Origin: Dietzia natronolimnaea
Lineage (GTDB): Bacteria > Actinomycetota > Actinomycetes > Mycobacteriales > Mycobacteriaceae
Length of the DNA stretch: 64,000 bases
Assembly: GCF_002289575.1 (NCBI RefSeq)
Contig: NZ_NTGA01000012.1
Location: forward strand, 124,001-188,000
Direction: 5' to 3'
The first letter of the stretch is position 1, and each line of letters opens with the position of its first letter. The notes beneath the pieces are model-generated. The model searched no databases and was not told the origin of the DNA. It saw only the letters and a list, made by a program, of their open reading frames with translations. Below, piece by piece: positions 8,433 through 16,721 of this stretch. Made by a program: the position numbers and the translations under genes.

Positions 8433-9641
8433 TCAGCGCATCTCGCCGGCGCCCACATAGGGGTTGAGGCTGATCGTGGGCCTGCCCTCGGCGAATCGGG
8501 AGAGTCGGCAGTCCGCCGGGTCGACCCCCGACATCGTCGTCGTCCCGTCGAGGAGCAACTCCGCGACCAGTCGACCGACCGCGGGCGACATCTTGAACCC
8601 GTGCCCCGAGAAGCCGACCGCCAGGAACAATCCGTCGAGGGGTGACGGGCCGATCACGGGGTTGTAGTCGGGAGTGGTGTCGTACGCCCCCACGTAACTG
8701 CCGGTGATCGCCGGATCCGGCATGTCGGGAAGGCGGTGCATGAGCCGCTCCACGACCTTCTCGACCGTCGTGTCGTCGGCTCGGTTGGAGTAGGAGTCGG
8801 GATCGATGTACTGCGGCGAGTGGTGGTCGGAGTTGCCGGCGAGGATCTCCCCGTTGGGCTCGCGGCACAGGTACTGCAGGCCCACCAGGTCCGACAGCGT
8901 GGGCACCTGCTCCAGCGGTTCGCCCTGATCCACCAACACCAGTTGCGCGCGCTGGGCCCGGACGGGCAGGTCCAGACCGACGGTGGCGCCGAGCTGCGGC
9001 GCCCACACCCCGGTCGCGAGGATCACCTGCTCGGCATGCACCGTGCTGCCGTCCGCGAACTCGGCTCCCACCACCCGGTCGCCCCGCCCCCGCAGCAGCG
9101 ACGTGACCCGGGTGCTCTGGCGGACCCGGACCCCGTGTCGGCGGGCGGCGGCCGCGAACGCCATCCCCGTCATGTACGCCTCCCCGCGACCGCCACGTGG
9201 CTCCCACGCCGCCGCGGCCACGTCGTCGACGTTCAGACCGGGCCACAACTCCGCCATCCGGTCCGGCGGGATGAGTTCGGTCTCGATGCCCAAGCTCTGC
9301 TGCATGGCCACGTTCGCGCGCAGCGGGATCACGTTCTCCTCGCCGACGATCACCGCGTACCCGCACTGGCGGAACGCCATGTCGTCGCCCAGCAACCCGG
9401 TCGCATTCTCGAACACCGGGATGCTGTGCCAACTCAGGGCCGCCATGGTGGGCGAGCCGTAGTGGCAGCGGACGATGCCGCTGGACTTGCCGGTCATGCC
9501 GGAGCACAGGGTGTCCTTCTCGACGACGAGGACGTCGGTCTCGCCGCGCTCGGCCAGGTTCCAGGCGATCGACAACCCTTCGAGTCCCCCGCCGATCACG
9601 AGGAACTTCACTGTGTCGGCCGGGTGCGCTGTGTCGGTCAT
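8433..9641 (-). CDS. DAO-family FAD-dependent oxidoreductase (sarcosine oxidase beta/N-methylglutamate dehydrogenase-like)
   Basis: About 402 residues. N-terminal FAD-binding motif FLVIGGGLEGLSIAWNLAE, then GKSSGIVRCHYGSP and the C-terminal AVGFSGHGFKMSPAVG, as in the D-amino-acid oxidase/sarcosine oxidase superfamily, which oxidise the C-N bond of secondary amines. ATG 9641 is preferred over GTG 9650 because AGAAAG lies about nine bases upstream of it. It is the last gene of the minus-strand operon that starts with the glutamine-synthetase homologue. In the N-methylglutamate pathway a four-subunit SoxBDAG-like dehydrogenase does the final oxidation; no SoxD, SoxA or SoxG homologue is present here, so this single chain may replace it, or may act on sarcosine or another N-alkyl amino acid. 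Covalent flavin attachment cannot be judged from sequence alone. Confidence 0.85.
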   Translation of the reverse strand: MTDTAHPADTVKFLVIGGGLEGLSIAWNLAERGETDVLVVEKDTLCSGMTGKSSGIVRCHYGSPTMAALSWHSIPVFENATGLLGDDMAFRQCGYAVIVGEENVIPLRANVAMQQSLGIETELIPPDRMAELWPGLNVDDVAAAAWEPRGGRGEAYMTGMAFAAAARRHGVRVRQSTRVTSLLRGRGDRVVGAEFADGSTVHAEQVILATGVWAPQLGATVGLDLPVRAQRAQLVLVDQGEPLEQVPTLSDLVGLQYLCREPNGEILAGNSDHHSPQYIDPDSYSNRADDTTVEKVVERLMHRLPDMPDPAITGSYVGAYDTTPDYNPVIGPSPLDGLFLAVGFSGHGFKMSPAVGRLVAELLLDGTTTMSGVDPADCRLSRFAEGRPTISLNPYVGAGEMR

Positions 9642-9668
9642 GGGGATCACTTTCTCGTGGTGTGCGGG

Positions 9669-10925
9669 TCAGGCGGCGTCGGGAGCCGGGAGGTCATCGC
9701 AGGTGAGCAGGTCGGCGAGAACGTCGGCCAACGCCTCGGCGCCCAGTTCGGCGTCGGCGTCCTCCACGTGCTCCTCCGGGGAGTGCGACACCCCGGAGGG
9801 GTTGCGGACGAACAGCATCGCGGTGGGGACGTGCGCGGCCAGGACCCCGGCGTCGTGACCCGCCCCCGTGGCCAGGACGGGGACCCCGGGCAGGTCGTTG
9901 AGCAGTCGGTCACGGAACACCGGGTCGAAGGTCACCGAACCGCTGAGCGACTCCTGCACGATCGAGCTCCCGCAGCCCTCGCGCGCGGCCGCCATCGACG
10001 CCGCCTCCGCGATCTCGTGGACCATCCGGGCGGTCACGGCGTCGTCGGGGTGGCGCACGTCCAGCCACAGGTCGACCCGGGAGGCGATGACGTTGGTGCC
10101 GCCGGGGGTGGGCACGATCCGTCCCACGGTCGCCCGGGCCCCCCGGTGTGCGCGGGCGATGCGCCGGACGTCGAGAACGGTGCGGGAGGCCGGGATCATC
10201 GGGTCGCGGCGGTCCGCCAGCAGCGTGGTCCCGGCGTGGTTGCCCTGGCCGGTGAAGCTGATCCGCCAGCGCCCGTGGCCGATGATGGACGAGGCCACCG
10301 CGACCGGATTGTCCAGGTCGATCAGACCCCGACCCTGTTCGACGTGAAGCTCCACGAATCGGCCGATCCGTCGAAGCGCCTCCTCATCGCGGCCCAGTCG
10401 CGACGGGTCCAGCCCGTTGGCGGTGCACAGCTCGGCGTAGGTGGTGCCGTCGTCGTCGGTCAGGCGCGCGGCGGTGGCCGGGTCCATGGCGCCGGTGAGG
10501 AGCAGCGAACCCAGGCACGCCCGCCCGAACCGGGACCCCTCCTCCTCGGGGAAGACGGTCAGGGCCAGGGCCCGCCGAGGTTGCACGCCCCGGGCCTCCA
10601 GCAGGTCGACCGCGACCAGCGCCGAGGCGACGCCGAGCGGGCCGTCGAAGGCTCCTCCCCCGGGTACGGAGTCCAGGTGGCTGCCGGTGACGACGGCGTC
10701 CTCCAGCAGATGGCCGCCCGGATTCCACCAGGCCCAGATGATCCCGTTGCGGTCGGTCTCGGTGTCCAGACCACGCGCGGCCGCCTCGGCCAGGAACCAC
10801 TCGCGCAGGTCCAGTTCCGCGCGGGAGTAGACGGGGCGGCTGTACCCGCCCCGCGTCGGGTCGGTCCCGACGTCCGCGATCGCGGACATCAGCGAGGTGA
10901 CGGTGGTGGCGACCGGGATGGTCAT
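9669..10925 (-). CDS. M20 family amidase (allantoate amidohydrolase/N-carbamoyl-L-amino acid hydrolase type)
   Basis: 418-residue metallopeptidase-fold hydrolase. Two-metal motifs are visible: GSHLDSVPGGGAFDG, EEEGSRFG, FVELHVEQG, TGAGHDA and NPSGVSHSPEEH. This set defines the hydantoinase/carbamoylase branch, which hydrolyses N-carbamoyl amino acids, allantoate or ureidoglycolate and releases ammonia. ATG 10925 has GAGGAG seven bases upstream. It lies between the XRE-cupin gene and the DAO flavoenzyme (27-base gap). With the latter it could turn an N-carbamoyl N-alkyl amino acid into an N-alkyl amino acid for oxidation; no allantoinase or urease genes are in the window to support a purine route. 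Substrate is inferred only. Confidence 0.87.
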   Translation of the reverse strand: MTIPVATTVTSLMSAIADVGTDPTRGGYSRPVYSRAELDLREWFLAEAAARGLDTETDRNGIIWAWWNPGGHLLEDAVVTGSHLDSVPGGGAFDGPLGVASALVAVDLLEARGVQPRRALALTVFPEEEGSRFGRACLGSLLLTGAMDPATAARLTDDDGTTYAELCTANGLDPSRLGRDEEALRRIGRFVELHVEQGRGLIDLDNPVAVASSIIGHGRWRISFTGQGNHAGTTLLADRRDPMIPASRTVLDVRRIARAHRGARATVGRIVPTPGGTNVIASRVDLWLDVRHPDDAVTARMVHEIAEAASMAAAREGCGSSIVQESLSGSVTFDPVFRDRLLNDLPGVPVLATGAGHDAGVLAAHVPTAMLFVRNPSGVSHSPEEHVEDADAELGAEALADVLADLLTCDDLPAPDAA

Positions 10926-11058
10926 GACGGGCTCCTCGGTGGTCCGGACGGCCCGGACGGTGCGGAAGGTACGGGAGTGCCACGGCCGCCGGAGGGGGCG
11001 GCGCGGCGTGGGCGGCGTGGGTGAAGCGGAGCGGGCTGGACGGGCTGGCCTGGGCGGA

Positions 11059-11811
11059 TCAGCCGTCGACGCCGTCGGGGTAGGCGGTCACCGAGAGGAA
11101 GCGGATGGGCAGTTCCAGCATCGCCACCGGCCCGTGGACGCCCTCGCCGTCGATGAGCAGGGAGTCCCCCGGACGGAGTCGGTATTCGGACTCGGCATGG
11201 TGGTAGATCATGTCCCCGGAGAGCATGTACAGCAGCTCGGTGCCGGGATGCTGGAAGCGGGGATGCGTCTCCGACTCGGCGGTCAACGTCACCAGGACGG
11301 GTTCGATCCGCTTGTTGGGTCCCCGCAGCGCGCCGAGCAACTCGTAGTCGTGGCCCACCGAGGTGCCGCGGCCCACGATCGTCGCCCCCTGCCCGTCCGG
11401 GGTGAACACGGCGTCGCGTCGAGTGTCCGCGCCGCGCAGCAGCGAGGTCACCGGCACGTCGAGCCCGGTGGCGAGCTTGGCGAGCATGTTCAGCGAGCAG
11501 GACGTCTGCGCGTTCTCGATCTTGGACAGCATCGCCTTGGAGATGCCGATCCGCTGTGCCATCTCCGCGACCCCCAGGTTCTCCGCCAGACGCAGTCTGC
11601 GGACGTGGAACCCGATGATGCGCTCGAGATCGTTGCCGGTGGGCACGTCCACGGGGAGCTCACGGGGCGCCGCCTGGTGGACGACCCTCCGCTCGTCATC
11701 CCGCCCGGCTGCCATGTCCTCGACGGTAGTCATCGTCGCCGCCCGGCGGAAGTCGCCACCCGCAACCGGCGCGGGTCCGGCACCGGTCCGGTCGTCCGGC
11801 ACGACGGTCAT
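11059..11811 (-). CDS. XRE-family transcriptional regulator with cupin sensor domain
   Basis: 250 residues. Helix-turn-helix at about 65-120 (VRRLRLAENLGVAEMAQRIG, then SKAMLSKIENAQTSCSL), followed by a C-terminal cupin (PRFQHPGTELLYMLSGDMIY, YRLRPGDSLLIDGEGVHGP). This architecture is common among regulators of amine, polyamine and amino acid catabolism, where the cupin binds a small effector. ATG 11811 abuts the TAG stop of the FMN glutamate-synthase gene with no intervening base, so it is probably translated by reinitiation. An internal ATG 26 codons in is an alternative start; the first residues are poorly conserved in character. It is inside the operon it probably controls. Confidence 0.87.
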   Translation of the reverse strand: MTVVPDDRTGAGPAPVAGGDFRRAATMTTVEDMAAGRDDERRVVHQAAPRELPVDVPTGNDLERIIGFHVRRLRLAENLGVAEMAQRIGISKAMLSKIENAQTSCSLNMLAKLATGLDVPVTSLLRGADTRRDAVFTPDGQGATIVGRGTSVGHDYELLGALRGPNKRIEPVLVTLTAESETHPRFQHPGTELLYMLSGDMIYHHAESEYRLRPGDSLLIDGEGVHGPVAMLELPIRFLSVTAYPDGVDG

Positions 11812-13194
11812 CTACAGCTCCCGTCCCGCGCGGCCGGGGATCCAGTCGGTCCCCGCCAACGGCACGCGCGCCATCGCGGCGGCCTCCATCGTCAACGCCA
11901 CCAGGTCGTCCGGCTCCAGGTGGGTCAGGTGGGACTTACCACAGGCCCGGGCGATCGTCTGCGCCTCCATCGTCAGCACGTGCAGGTAGTTGGCCAGGCG
12001 CCGGCCGGCGGCCTCCGGATCGAGTCGTCTCGCCAGGTCGGGGTCCTGGGTGGAGATCCCGGCCGGGTCACGCCCGTCCTGGAAGTCGTCGTAGAACCCC
12101 GGCGCCGAGCCGAGTGCGCGGTACTCCTGCTCGTACCGGGGGTCGTTGTCCCCCAGCGCGATCAGTGCGGCCGTCCCGATCGCGACGGCGTCGGCGCCCA
12201 GGGCCATGGCCTTGGCCACGTCCGCCCCCGAGCGGATCCCTCCGGAGACGATCAGCTGCACCTTCCGGTGCAGGTCCATCTCCTGCAGTGCCTGCACCGC
12301 CTGCGGGATCGCGGCGAGGGTGGGGATGCCCACGTGCTCGATAAAGACGTCCTGCGTGGCGGCGGTGCCACCCTGCATCCCGTCCACGACCACCACGTCC
12401 GCGCCGGCCTTCACCGCCAGCTTGACGTCGTAGTAGGTGCGGGTCGCGCCGACCTTGACGTAGACCGGCTTCTCCCACCCGGTGATCTCCCGCAACTCGA
12501 GGATCTTGATCGCGAGGTCGTCGGGGCCGGTCCAGTCCGGGTGCCGGCAGGCCGAACGCTGGTCGATCCCCCGGGGCAGGGTCCGCATCTGTGCGACCCG
12601 GTCGGAGATCTTCTGGCCCAGGAGCATGCCTCCCCCACCTGGTTTGGCTCCCTGCCCCAGGACCACCTCGATGGCATCGGCCTTGCGGAGGTCGACGGGG
12701 TTCATCCCGTAGCGCGAGGGCAGGTACTGGTAGACGAGCTTCGAACTCTGGCCGCGCTCCTCCGCCGTCATCCCACCGTCACCCGTGGTCGTGGAGGTGC
12801 CCGCGGCACTGGCCCCGCGTCCGAGGGCCTCCTTGGCCTGCGCCGACAGGGCACCGAAGCTCATTCCCGCGATGGTCACGGGGATGTCCAGGTGGAGGGG
12901 CTTGGTGGCGTGTCGGGTGCCCAGGGTGATGTCGGTGTCACAGCGTTCGCGGTATCCCTCGAGCGGGTATCGCGACATTGAGGCGCCCAGGAAGAGCAGG
13001 TCATCGAAGTGCGGCACCTTCCGCTTGGCACCCCAGCCGCGGATGTCGTAGATCCCGGTCGCGGCCGCGCGCTGGATCTCGTGGATCACCGAACGCGGGA
13101 AGGTGGCGGATTCGCGCAGGGTCGGGTCCACCGTCGCGGTCGGGATCTGCGGTGGGGTGGCCTGGTCGGATCGGGTGTGTCCGTCGAAGGGCAT
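11812..13194 (-). CDS. FMN-binding glutamate synthase-like protein (GlxD/MgsC homologue)
   Basis: 460 residues matching the FMN-binding central domain of glutamate synthase as a separate protein: IPVTIAGMSFGALSAQAKEA, GEGxM-like TTTGDGGMTAEERG, QGAKPGGGGMLLG, VYVKVGATRTYYDV, GADVVVVDGMQGGTAATQ and IVSGGIRSGADVAKAMALG. In rhizobial GlxBCD and methylotroph MgsABC the three glutamate-synthase domains are split into three genes; this is the large synthase subunit, which in MgsC transfers methylamine-derived nitrogen to make N-methylglutamate. ATG 13194 has CAGGAG seven bases upstream. It is 32 bases after the GXGXG subunit gene and directly before the regulator. True glutamate synthase activity is the alternative, but the neighbouring gene set argues for the amine variant. 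Confidence 0.88.
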   Translation of the reverse strand: MPFDGHTRSDQATPPQIPTATVDPTLRESATFPRSVIHEIQRAAATGIYDIRGWGAKRKVPHFDDLLFLGASMSRYPLEGYRERCDTDITLGTRHATKPLHLDIPVTIAGMSFGALSAQAKEALGRGASAAGTSTTTGDGGMTAEERGQSSKLVYQYLPSRYGMNPVDLRKADAIEVVLGQGAKPGGGGMLLGQKISDRVAQMRTLPRGIDQRSACRHPDWTGPDDLAIKILELREITGWEKPVYVKVGATRTYYDVKLAVKAGADVVVVDGMQGGTAATQDVFIEHVGIPTLAAIPQAVQALQEMDLHRKVQLIVSGGIRSGADVAKAMALGADAVAIGTAALIALGDNDPRYEQEYRALGSAPGFYDDFQDGRDPAGISTQDPDLARRLDPEAAGRRLANYLHVLTMEAQTIARACGKSHLTHLEPDDLVALTMEAAAMARVPLAGTDWIPGRAGREL

Positions 13195-13226
13195 GTCGGG
13201 CTCCTGTGGTCAGAGTCGGCGAGCGG

Positions 13227-13976
13227 TCAGTAGGCGGAGGCGTTGTCCACGTCGAAGGTGTAGAGCGTGCGGGCGGAGCCGTAGCGCCGGAACTCCTCGG
13301 TCGAGACCCCGGTGACGGCAGCACGGTCGAGCAGCTCCCGGAGCTCGGTGTGGTGTTCGGGCCGCATCTCCTTCTCGACGCAGTCGGCGCCGAGGGACTC
13401 GACGCGACCCCGCACGTAGATATGGACCTCGTAGAGCGAGTCGCCGAGGGCGTCGCCGGCATCGCCCAGGACGACCAGACGCCCGGCCTGGCCCATGAAG
13501 CAGCTCATGTGACCGATCGAGCCGCCGACGACGATGTCCACGCCCTTCATCGAGATGCCGCACCGGGCGCCGGCGTCTCCCTCGATCACCAGCAGCCCAC
13601 CATGGGCCGTCGCCCCGGCCGACTGCGAGGCCGACCCGGCGACCCGCACCGTCCCCGACATCATGTTCTCGGCCACCCCGACCCCCACGTTCCCGTTGAC
13701 CGTGACGTGGGCACCGTCGTTCATCCCGGCGGTGTAGTACCCGGTGGGCCCGTCGATCACGACCTCGTCCGGCTCCGTCAGGCCCACAGCGAGCGCGTGC
13801 GCCCCCCGGGGAGCGGTGAGGAGGTATCTGCCGGTGCCGTCGGACTCCTGGAGGATCCGATTGGTCTCGCGCAGCCCGGCCTCCCGGACGTCGATCACCT
13901 GCGGGGCGGCGGGCGGCGCGTCGCCGACGGGGCCGAGGTCCCTCGGCGCGAAGGCCTGTTCCGGCGTCACGGTCAT
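13227..13976 (-). CDS. GXGXG-domain glutamate synthase-like subunit (GlxC/MgsB homologue)
   Basis: 249 residues resembling the C-terminal beta-helix (GXGXG) domain of glutamate synthase alpha subunit. The repeats are clear: GAHVTVNGNVGVGVAENM, GTVRVAGSASQSAGATA, GLLVIEGDAGARCGISMKG, VDIVVGGSIGHMSCFMGQAG and RLVVLGDAGDALGDSLYE. It has no catalytic residues of its own and would hold the synthase and amidotransferase subunits together. Its position between them (63 bases after the amidotransferase gene, 32 before the FMN subunit) fits a three-subunit complex. Confidence 0.87.
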   Translation of the reverse strand: MTVTPEQAFAPRDLGPVGDAPPAAPQVIDVREAGLRETNRILQESDGTGRYLLTAPRGAHALAVGLTEPDEVVIDGPTGYYTAGMNDGAHVTVNGNVGVGVAENMMSGTVRVAGSASQSAGATAHGGLLVIEGDAGARCGISMKGVDIVVGGSIGHMSCFMGQAGRLVVLGDAGDALGDSLYEVHIYVRGRVESLGADCVEKEMRPEHHTELRELLDRAAVTGVSTEEFRRYGSARTLYTFDVDNASAY

Positions 13977-14039
13977 CGTTCTTCCTTTCGGGTGGGGACT
14001 CCACCGCGTGCTGGTGGATGGGATGCGCAGGGGACGGGC

Positions 14040-14945
14040 TCAGCGCCGCCAGTGGTACACGCGGCCCGGTTCGGGTTCGAAGAGACGGGCGTTGTCGATG
14101 CCCGGGAGGTGCGCCATCGCCCGGTACTCCGAGGCCATGGCGACGTAGCGGTCGGTCTCGGCGATCACAGCCGGCTTGCAGGCGATCGGGTCCCGCACCA
14201 CCGCGAACTCCTCGGCGGTCGACACCAGCAGCGTGTAGAAGCCGTCCAGGACGCCGGCCATCTCGGCCAGTGCCTGGTCGATGCCCGCCCCGAGGGCGAT
14301 CTGGGCGGCCACGAACCGCGCCGCGACCTCGGTGTCGTTGAGGGTGTCGCAGTGGATGTCGCGTCGGGCGAGTTCGCGCCGGACCGAGGCGTGGTTGGAG
14401 AAGGACCCGTTGTGGACGATGCACTGGTCCGGACCCACCGAGAAGGGATGTGACCCGGCGGGGGTGACCGCCGATTCGGTGGCCATCCGGGTGTGCCCCA
14501 CGCCCTGCCATCCCGAGGCCCCCGGTAGGCCGAAGCCCGAGGCCAGGTCCAGTGGCAGTCCCACGCCCTTGAGGACGGCGAGCTCGGTGCCCAGGCCCAC
14601 CAGGACGGCCTCCGGGAAGGCCGTGCGGACGGCGGAGGCCAGGGTCTGCGGGTCGGTCCCGGCGGTCAGGAGGACGGTGGCACCCAGCTCGCGGCCCGAT
14701 ACCTCGCACCCCAGGTGCCCACCGACACGCGAGGCCAGGGTCCGGGCGTCGACGCCGTCGGTGAGGTCGGCGAGCACGGTGACGGTGGCCGATCCGGCCG
14801 GGGTCCAGTCGGGGTTGCCGTAGACCGCGACGCCGGCCGAATCCGATCCGCGGTCGGTCATCTCGCCGAGCATGGTGGTGAGCAGGTCGCCGAGCCGGGG
14901 TTCGAGATCCGGGTCGCGCAGGTGGAGTCCGACGATGCCGCACAT
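14040..14945 (-). CDS. class II glutamine amidotransferase (GlxB/MgsA homologue)
   Basis: 301 residues. ATG 14945 is chosen because it places Cys at position 2 (MCGIVGLHLRD), the N-terminal nucleophile of class II amidotransferases after Met removal, and AGGAGAA precedes it. Also seen: GEMTDRGSDSAGVA, GVGHTRMATESAVTP and HPFSVGPDQCIVHNGSFSNH. The open frame continues upstream to 15602 but that part only mirrors the glutamine-synthetase gene. It would release ammonia, or accept a gamma-glutamylamide and release an alkylamine, for the partner FMN subunit. In the N-methylglutamate pathway the substrate would be gamma-glutamylmethylamide made by the next gene upstream. Confidence 0.88.
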   Translation of the reverse strand: MCGIVGLHLRDPDLEPRLGDLLTTMLGEMTDRGSDSAGVAVYGNPDWTPAGSATVTVLADLTDGVDARTLASRVGGHLGCEVSGRELGATVLLTAGTDPQTLASAVRTAFPEAVLVGLGTELAVLKGVGLPLDLASGFGLPGASGWQGVGHTRMATESAVTPAGSHPFSVGPDQCIVHNGSFSNHASVRRELARRDIHCDTLNDTEVAARFVAAQIALGAGIDQALAEMAGVLDGFYTLLVSTAEEFAVVRDPIACKPAVIAETDRYVAMASEYRAMAHLPGIDNARLFEPEPGRVYHWRR

Positions 14946-15025
14946 GGGGGGTTCTCCTGGTGTCGTGGGGTCTGGGGGTGGTGTCGGGTCGAGCGATACG
15001 GCCGCGCGGCGGGGGCCGCGGTGCG

Positions 15026-16444
15026 TCACAACGCGGTCAGGTACTCGTCGATCTCCCACTGGGTGACCGTGTTGTGCCAGGAGATGAACTCCTCGCGTTT
15101 GAGATCCGCGTAGTAGTCGGCGACGCCGTCCCCGCCGATGTCCAGTGCGGCGCGGACGACCTCGTCCCGGCCCAACTCCTCCACCGCGTGCAGCAGGGTC
15201 GGAGGAAGGGTGTGGGTGGCCTCGCTGACCGTGGCGGGGACGCCGGGGTCGAGATCCCTCCGCACCCCGTCGAGGCCGGCGGCCAACTGCACCGCGACGG
15301 CGAGATAGGGGTTGGCGGAGCCGTCGCCGCCGCGGAGTTCCACCCGGTTGCCGTCGGGCACACGCAGGTAGTGGGTGCGGTCGTTGCCGCCGTAGGTGGC
15401 GTCCGTGGGCGACCACGTGGCCCCCGACGCCGTCGTGCGTGCACCGATACGTTTGTAGGAGTTGATGGTGGGGCACAGGATCGCGTGCATGCCGGCGGCA
15501 TGGGTGAGCACGCCGGCGATGAACGAGTACGCCATGGGTGAGAGCCCGAGCCCGTAGGAGTCCTCGCCGACCGCGGGGAACACCGGGTGCCCGTCGCGCC
15601 ACAGGGACATGTGCAGGTGCATTCCCGATCCGGTGCGGTCAGAGAACGGCTTGGGCATGAAGGTCGCGATCATGTCCCGCTGTTCGGCCAGCATGGAGAT
15701 GATGTAGCGCAGCGTCATGACCCGGTCGGCGGTGACCATCGCCTCGTCGTAGGCGAAGTTCTGCTCGAACTGCCCGTTGCCGTCCTCGTGGTCGTTGGCG
15801 TAATTGGCCCAGCCGAGGACGTTCATCGCGTCCGAGACCCCCGCGAGGTGCTCGAACATGCGGGTCACGCCCCGGGCGTCGTAACACGGGTGCGACTCGT
15901 CGTCCTTGGGGTCGGCGGTGTGCAGCGACCCGTCATCGCTCCTGCGGACCAGGAAGTACTCGACCTCGGCCCCGACCTTGAGTTCGAGGCCGTCGGTCGC
16001 CGCGTCGGCGAGCATCCGTCCCAGGATGACGCGCGGGGCGAAGCGCCACGGCTCCCCGTTCACCCAGGGATCGCAGTGCACGAGCGCCAGCCCGGGTTTG
16101 ATGAAGTCCAGGGGGGTGAAGGAGCGGGGGTCGGGGACGACGAGGAGGTCGGGGTCCCTGGGCTGTTGGCCGATCGCGTCTGCCGCGTATCCGGCGAACC
16201 CGAGCTCCCCGGCCTCGAGCTGGTCGACCGCGGAGGCCGGCACGAGCTTGGCGCACGGCTTGCCCCTGAGGTTGGTGAACACGGCCAGCACGAACCGCGT
16301 CCCGGTGTCCGCGACCATCCGGGCGAGGGTGCCGGGGGCGCTCAGGTGGTCACGGTCGGAGTCGAGCGCCGGGAACGACGACTGCCTGGTCGCGCCGTTC
16401 GCGCGGTCGGCGACCCCGGCGGAGGGGTCTGCGGTGACTGTCAT
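15026..16444 (-). CDS. type III glutamine synthetase/gamma-glutamylmethylamide synthetase homologue
   Basis: 472 residues of the glutamine synthetase superfamily (GlnT/GmaS branch, annotated in databases as type III glutamate-ammonia ligase). Beta-grasp N-domain with FTNLRGKPCAKLVP, catalytic domain with VGAEVEYFLV, YANDHEDGNGQFEQNF, PFSDRTGSGMHLHMSL and SYKRIGART. Members ligate ammonia or methylamine to glutamate using ATP. Which amine is used here cannot be read directly, but the split glutamate-synthase genes downstream are those paired with GmaS in amine catabolism. ATG 16444 has AGGAGA eight bases upstream. First gene of the operon; a TATATT-like -10 lies at about 16483-16488 on the minus strand. 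It diverges from the ammonium transporter. Confidence 0.86.
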   Translation of the reverse strand: MTVTADPSAGVADRANGATRQSSFPALDSDRDHLSAPGTLARMVADTGTRFVLAVFTNLRGKPCAKLVPASAVDQLEAGELGFAGYAADAIGQQPRDPDLLVVPDPRSFTPLDFIKPGLALVHCDPWVNGEPWRFAPRVILGRMLADAATDGLELKVGAEVEYFLVRRSDDGSLHTADPKDDESHPCYDARGVTRMFEHLAGVSDAMNVLGWANYANDHEDGNGQFEQNFAYDEAMVTADRVMTLRYIISMLAEQRDMIATFMPKPFSDRTGSGMHLHMSLWRDGHPVFPAVGEDSYGLGLSPMAYSFIAGVLTHAAGMHAILCPTINSYKRIGARTTASGATWSPTDATYGGNDRTHYLRVPDGNRVELRGGDGSANPYLAVAVQLAAGLDGVRRDLDPGVPATVSEATHTLPPTLLHAVEELGRDEVVRAALDIGGDGVADYYADLKREEFISWHNTVTQWEIDEYLTAL

Positions 16445-16508
16445 GACGTCTCCTGATCCACTGTTTCTGCTTGGTGGTCAAAATATACTGCGACTAAACG
16501 GAAGGTTG

Positions 16509-16524
16509 GTTACCTCGGTGTTAC
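16509..16524. promoter_or_regulatory. GlnR-like box 1 in the glnT-like/amt divergent region
   Basis: GTTAC-CTCGGT-GTTAC: two GTNAC half-sites with the 6-base spacing used by actinobacterial GlnR (GTNAC-n6-GAAAC). The first half-site is perfect; the second deviates at two positions. It reads as GTNAC on both strands. Function as a nitrogen-control site is inferred. Confidence 0.45.
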
Positions 16525-16605
16525 GGATTACCGGCCGCCCGGGGAGTTGTTGAACTGGCCTGATCACGCAAACTCGAACCCGAGGCCAGGTGCGCCCACC
16601 GCGCG

Positions 16606-16621
16606 GTAACCGAATGGCAAC
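16606..16621 (+). promoter_or_regulatory. GlnR-like box 2 upstream of amt
   Basis: GTAAC-CGAATG-GCAAC: perfect a-site, 6-base spacer, and b-site with one mismatch to GAAAC. It lies 101 bases upstream of the amt start, a usual distance for activation by GlnR. Confidence 0.5.
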
Positions 16622-16652
16622 GAGCGCGGTACCTGACAGAAAGCAACAAAGG

Positions 16653-16665
16653 TTCACACTGTGAA
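16653..16665. promoter_or_regulatory. perfect 13-bp palindrome upstream of amt
   Basis: TTCACA-C-TGTGAA, a perfect inverted repeat 57 bases before the ammonium transporter start. It could be an operator for the operon's XRE-cupin regulator or another repressor. No factor can be assigned from sequence. Confidence 0.35.
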
Positions 16666-16721
16666 ACGCACGGTCCCCACGTCTCCCCGCCCGGGAGTGG
16701 CCTCAGAGGAAAGAGACAGAC

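Noticed and set aside
9669-10925. Assignment of the M20 gene to purine (allantoate) breakdown
   Set aside because: No allantoinase, ureidoglycolate or urease genes are near; its operon partners point to amine metabolism instead.
8736-11024. 762-codon plus-strand frame opposite the DAO and M20 genes
   Set aside because: Shadow of real minus-strand genes with complete catalytic motifs.
14946-15602. Upstream extension of the amidotransferase frame
   Set aside because: It lies within the glutamine-synthetase gene in another frame, and the amidotransferase needs Cys at position 2, which only ATG 14945 provides.
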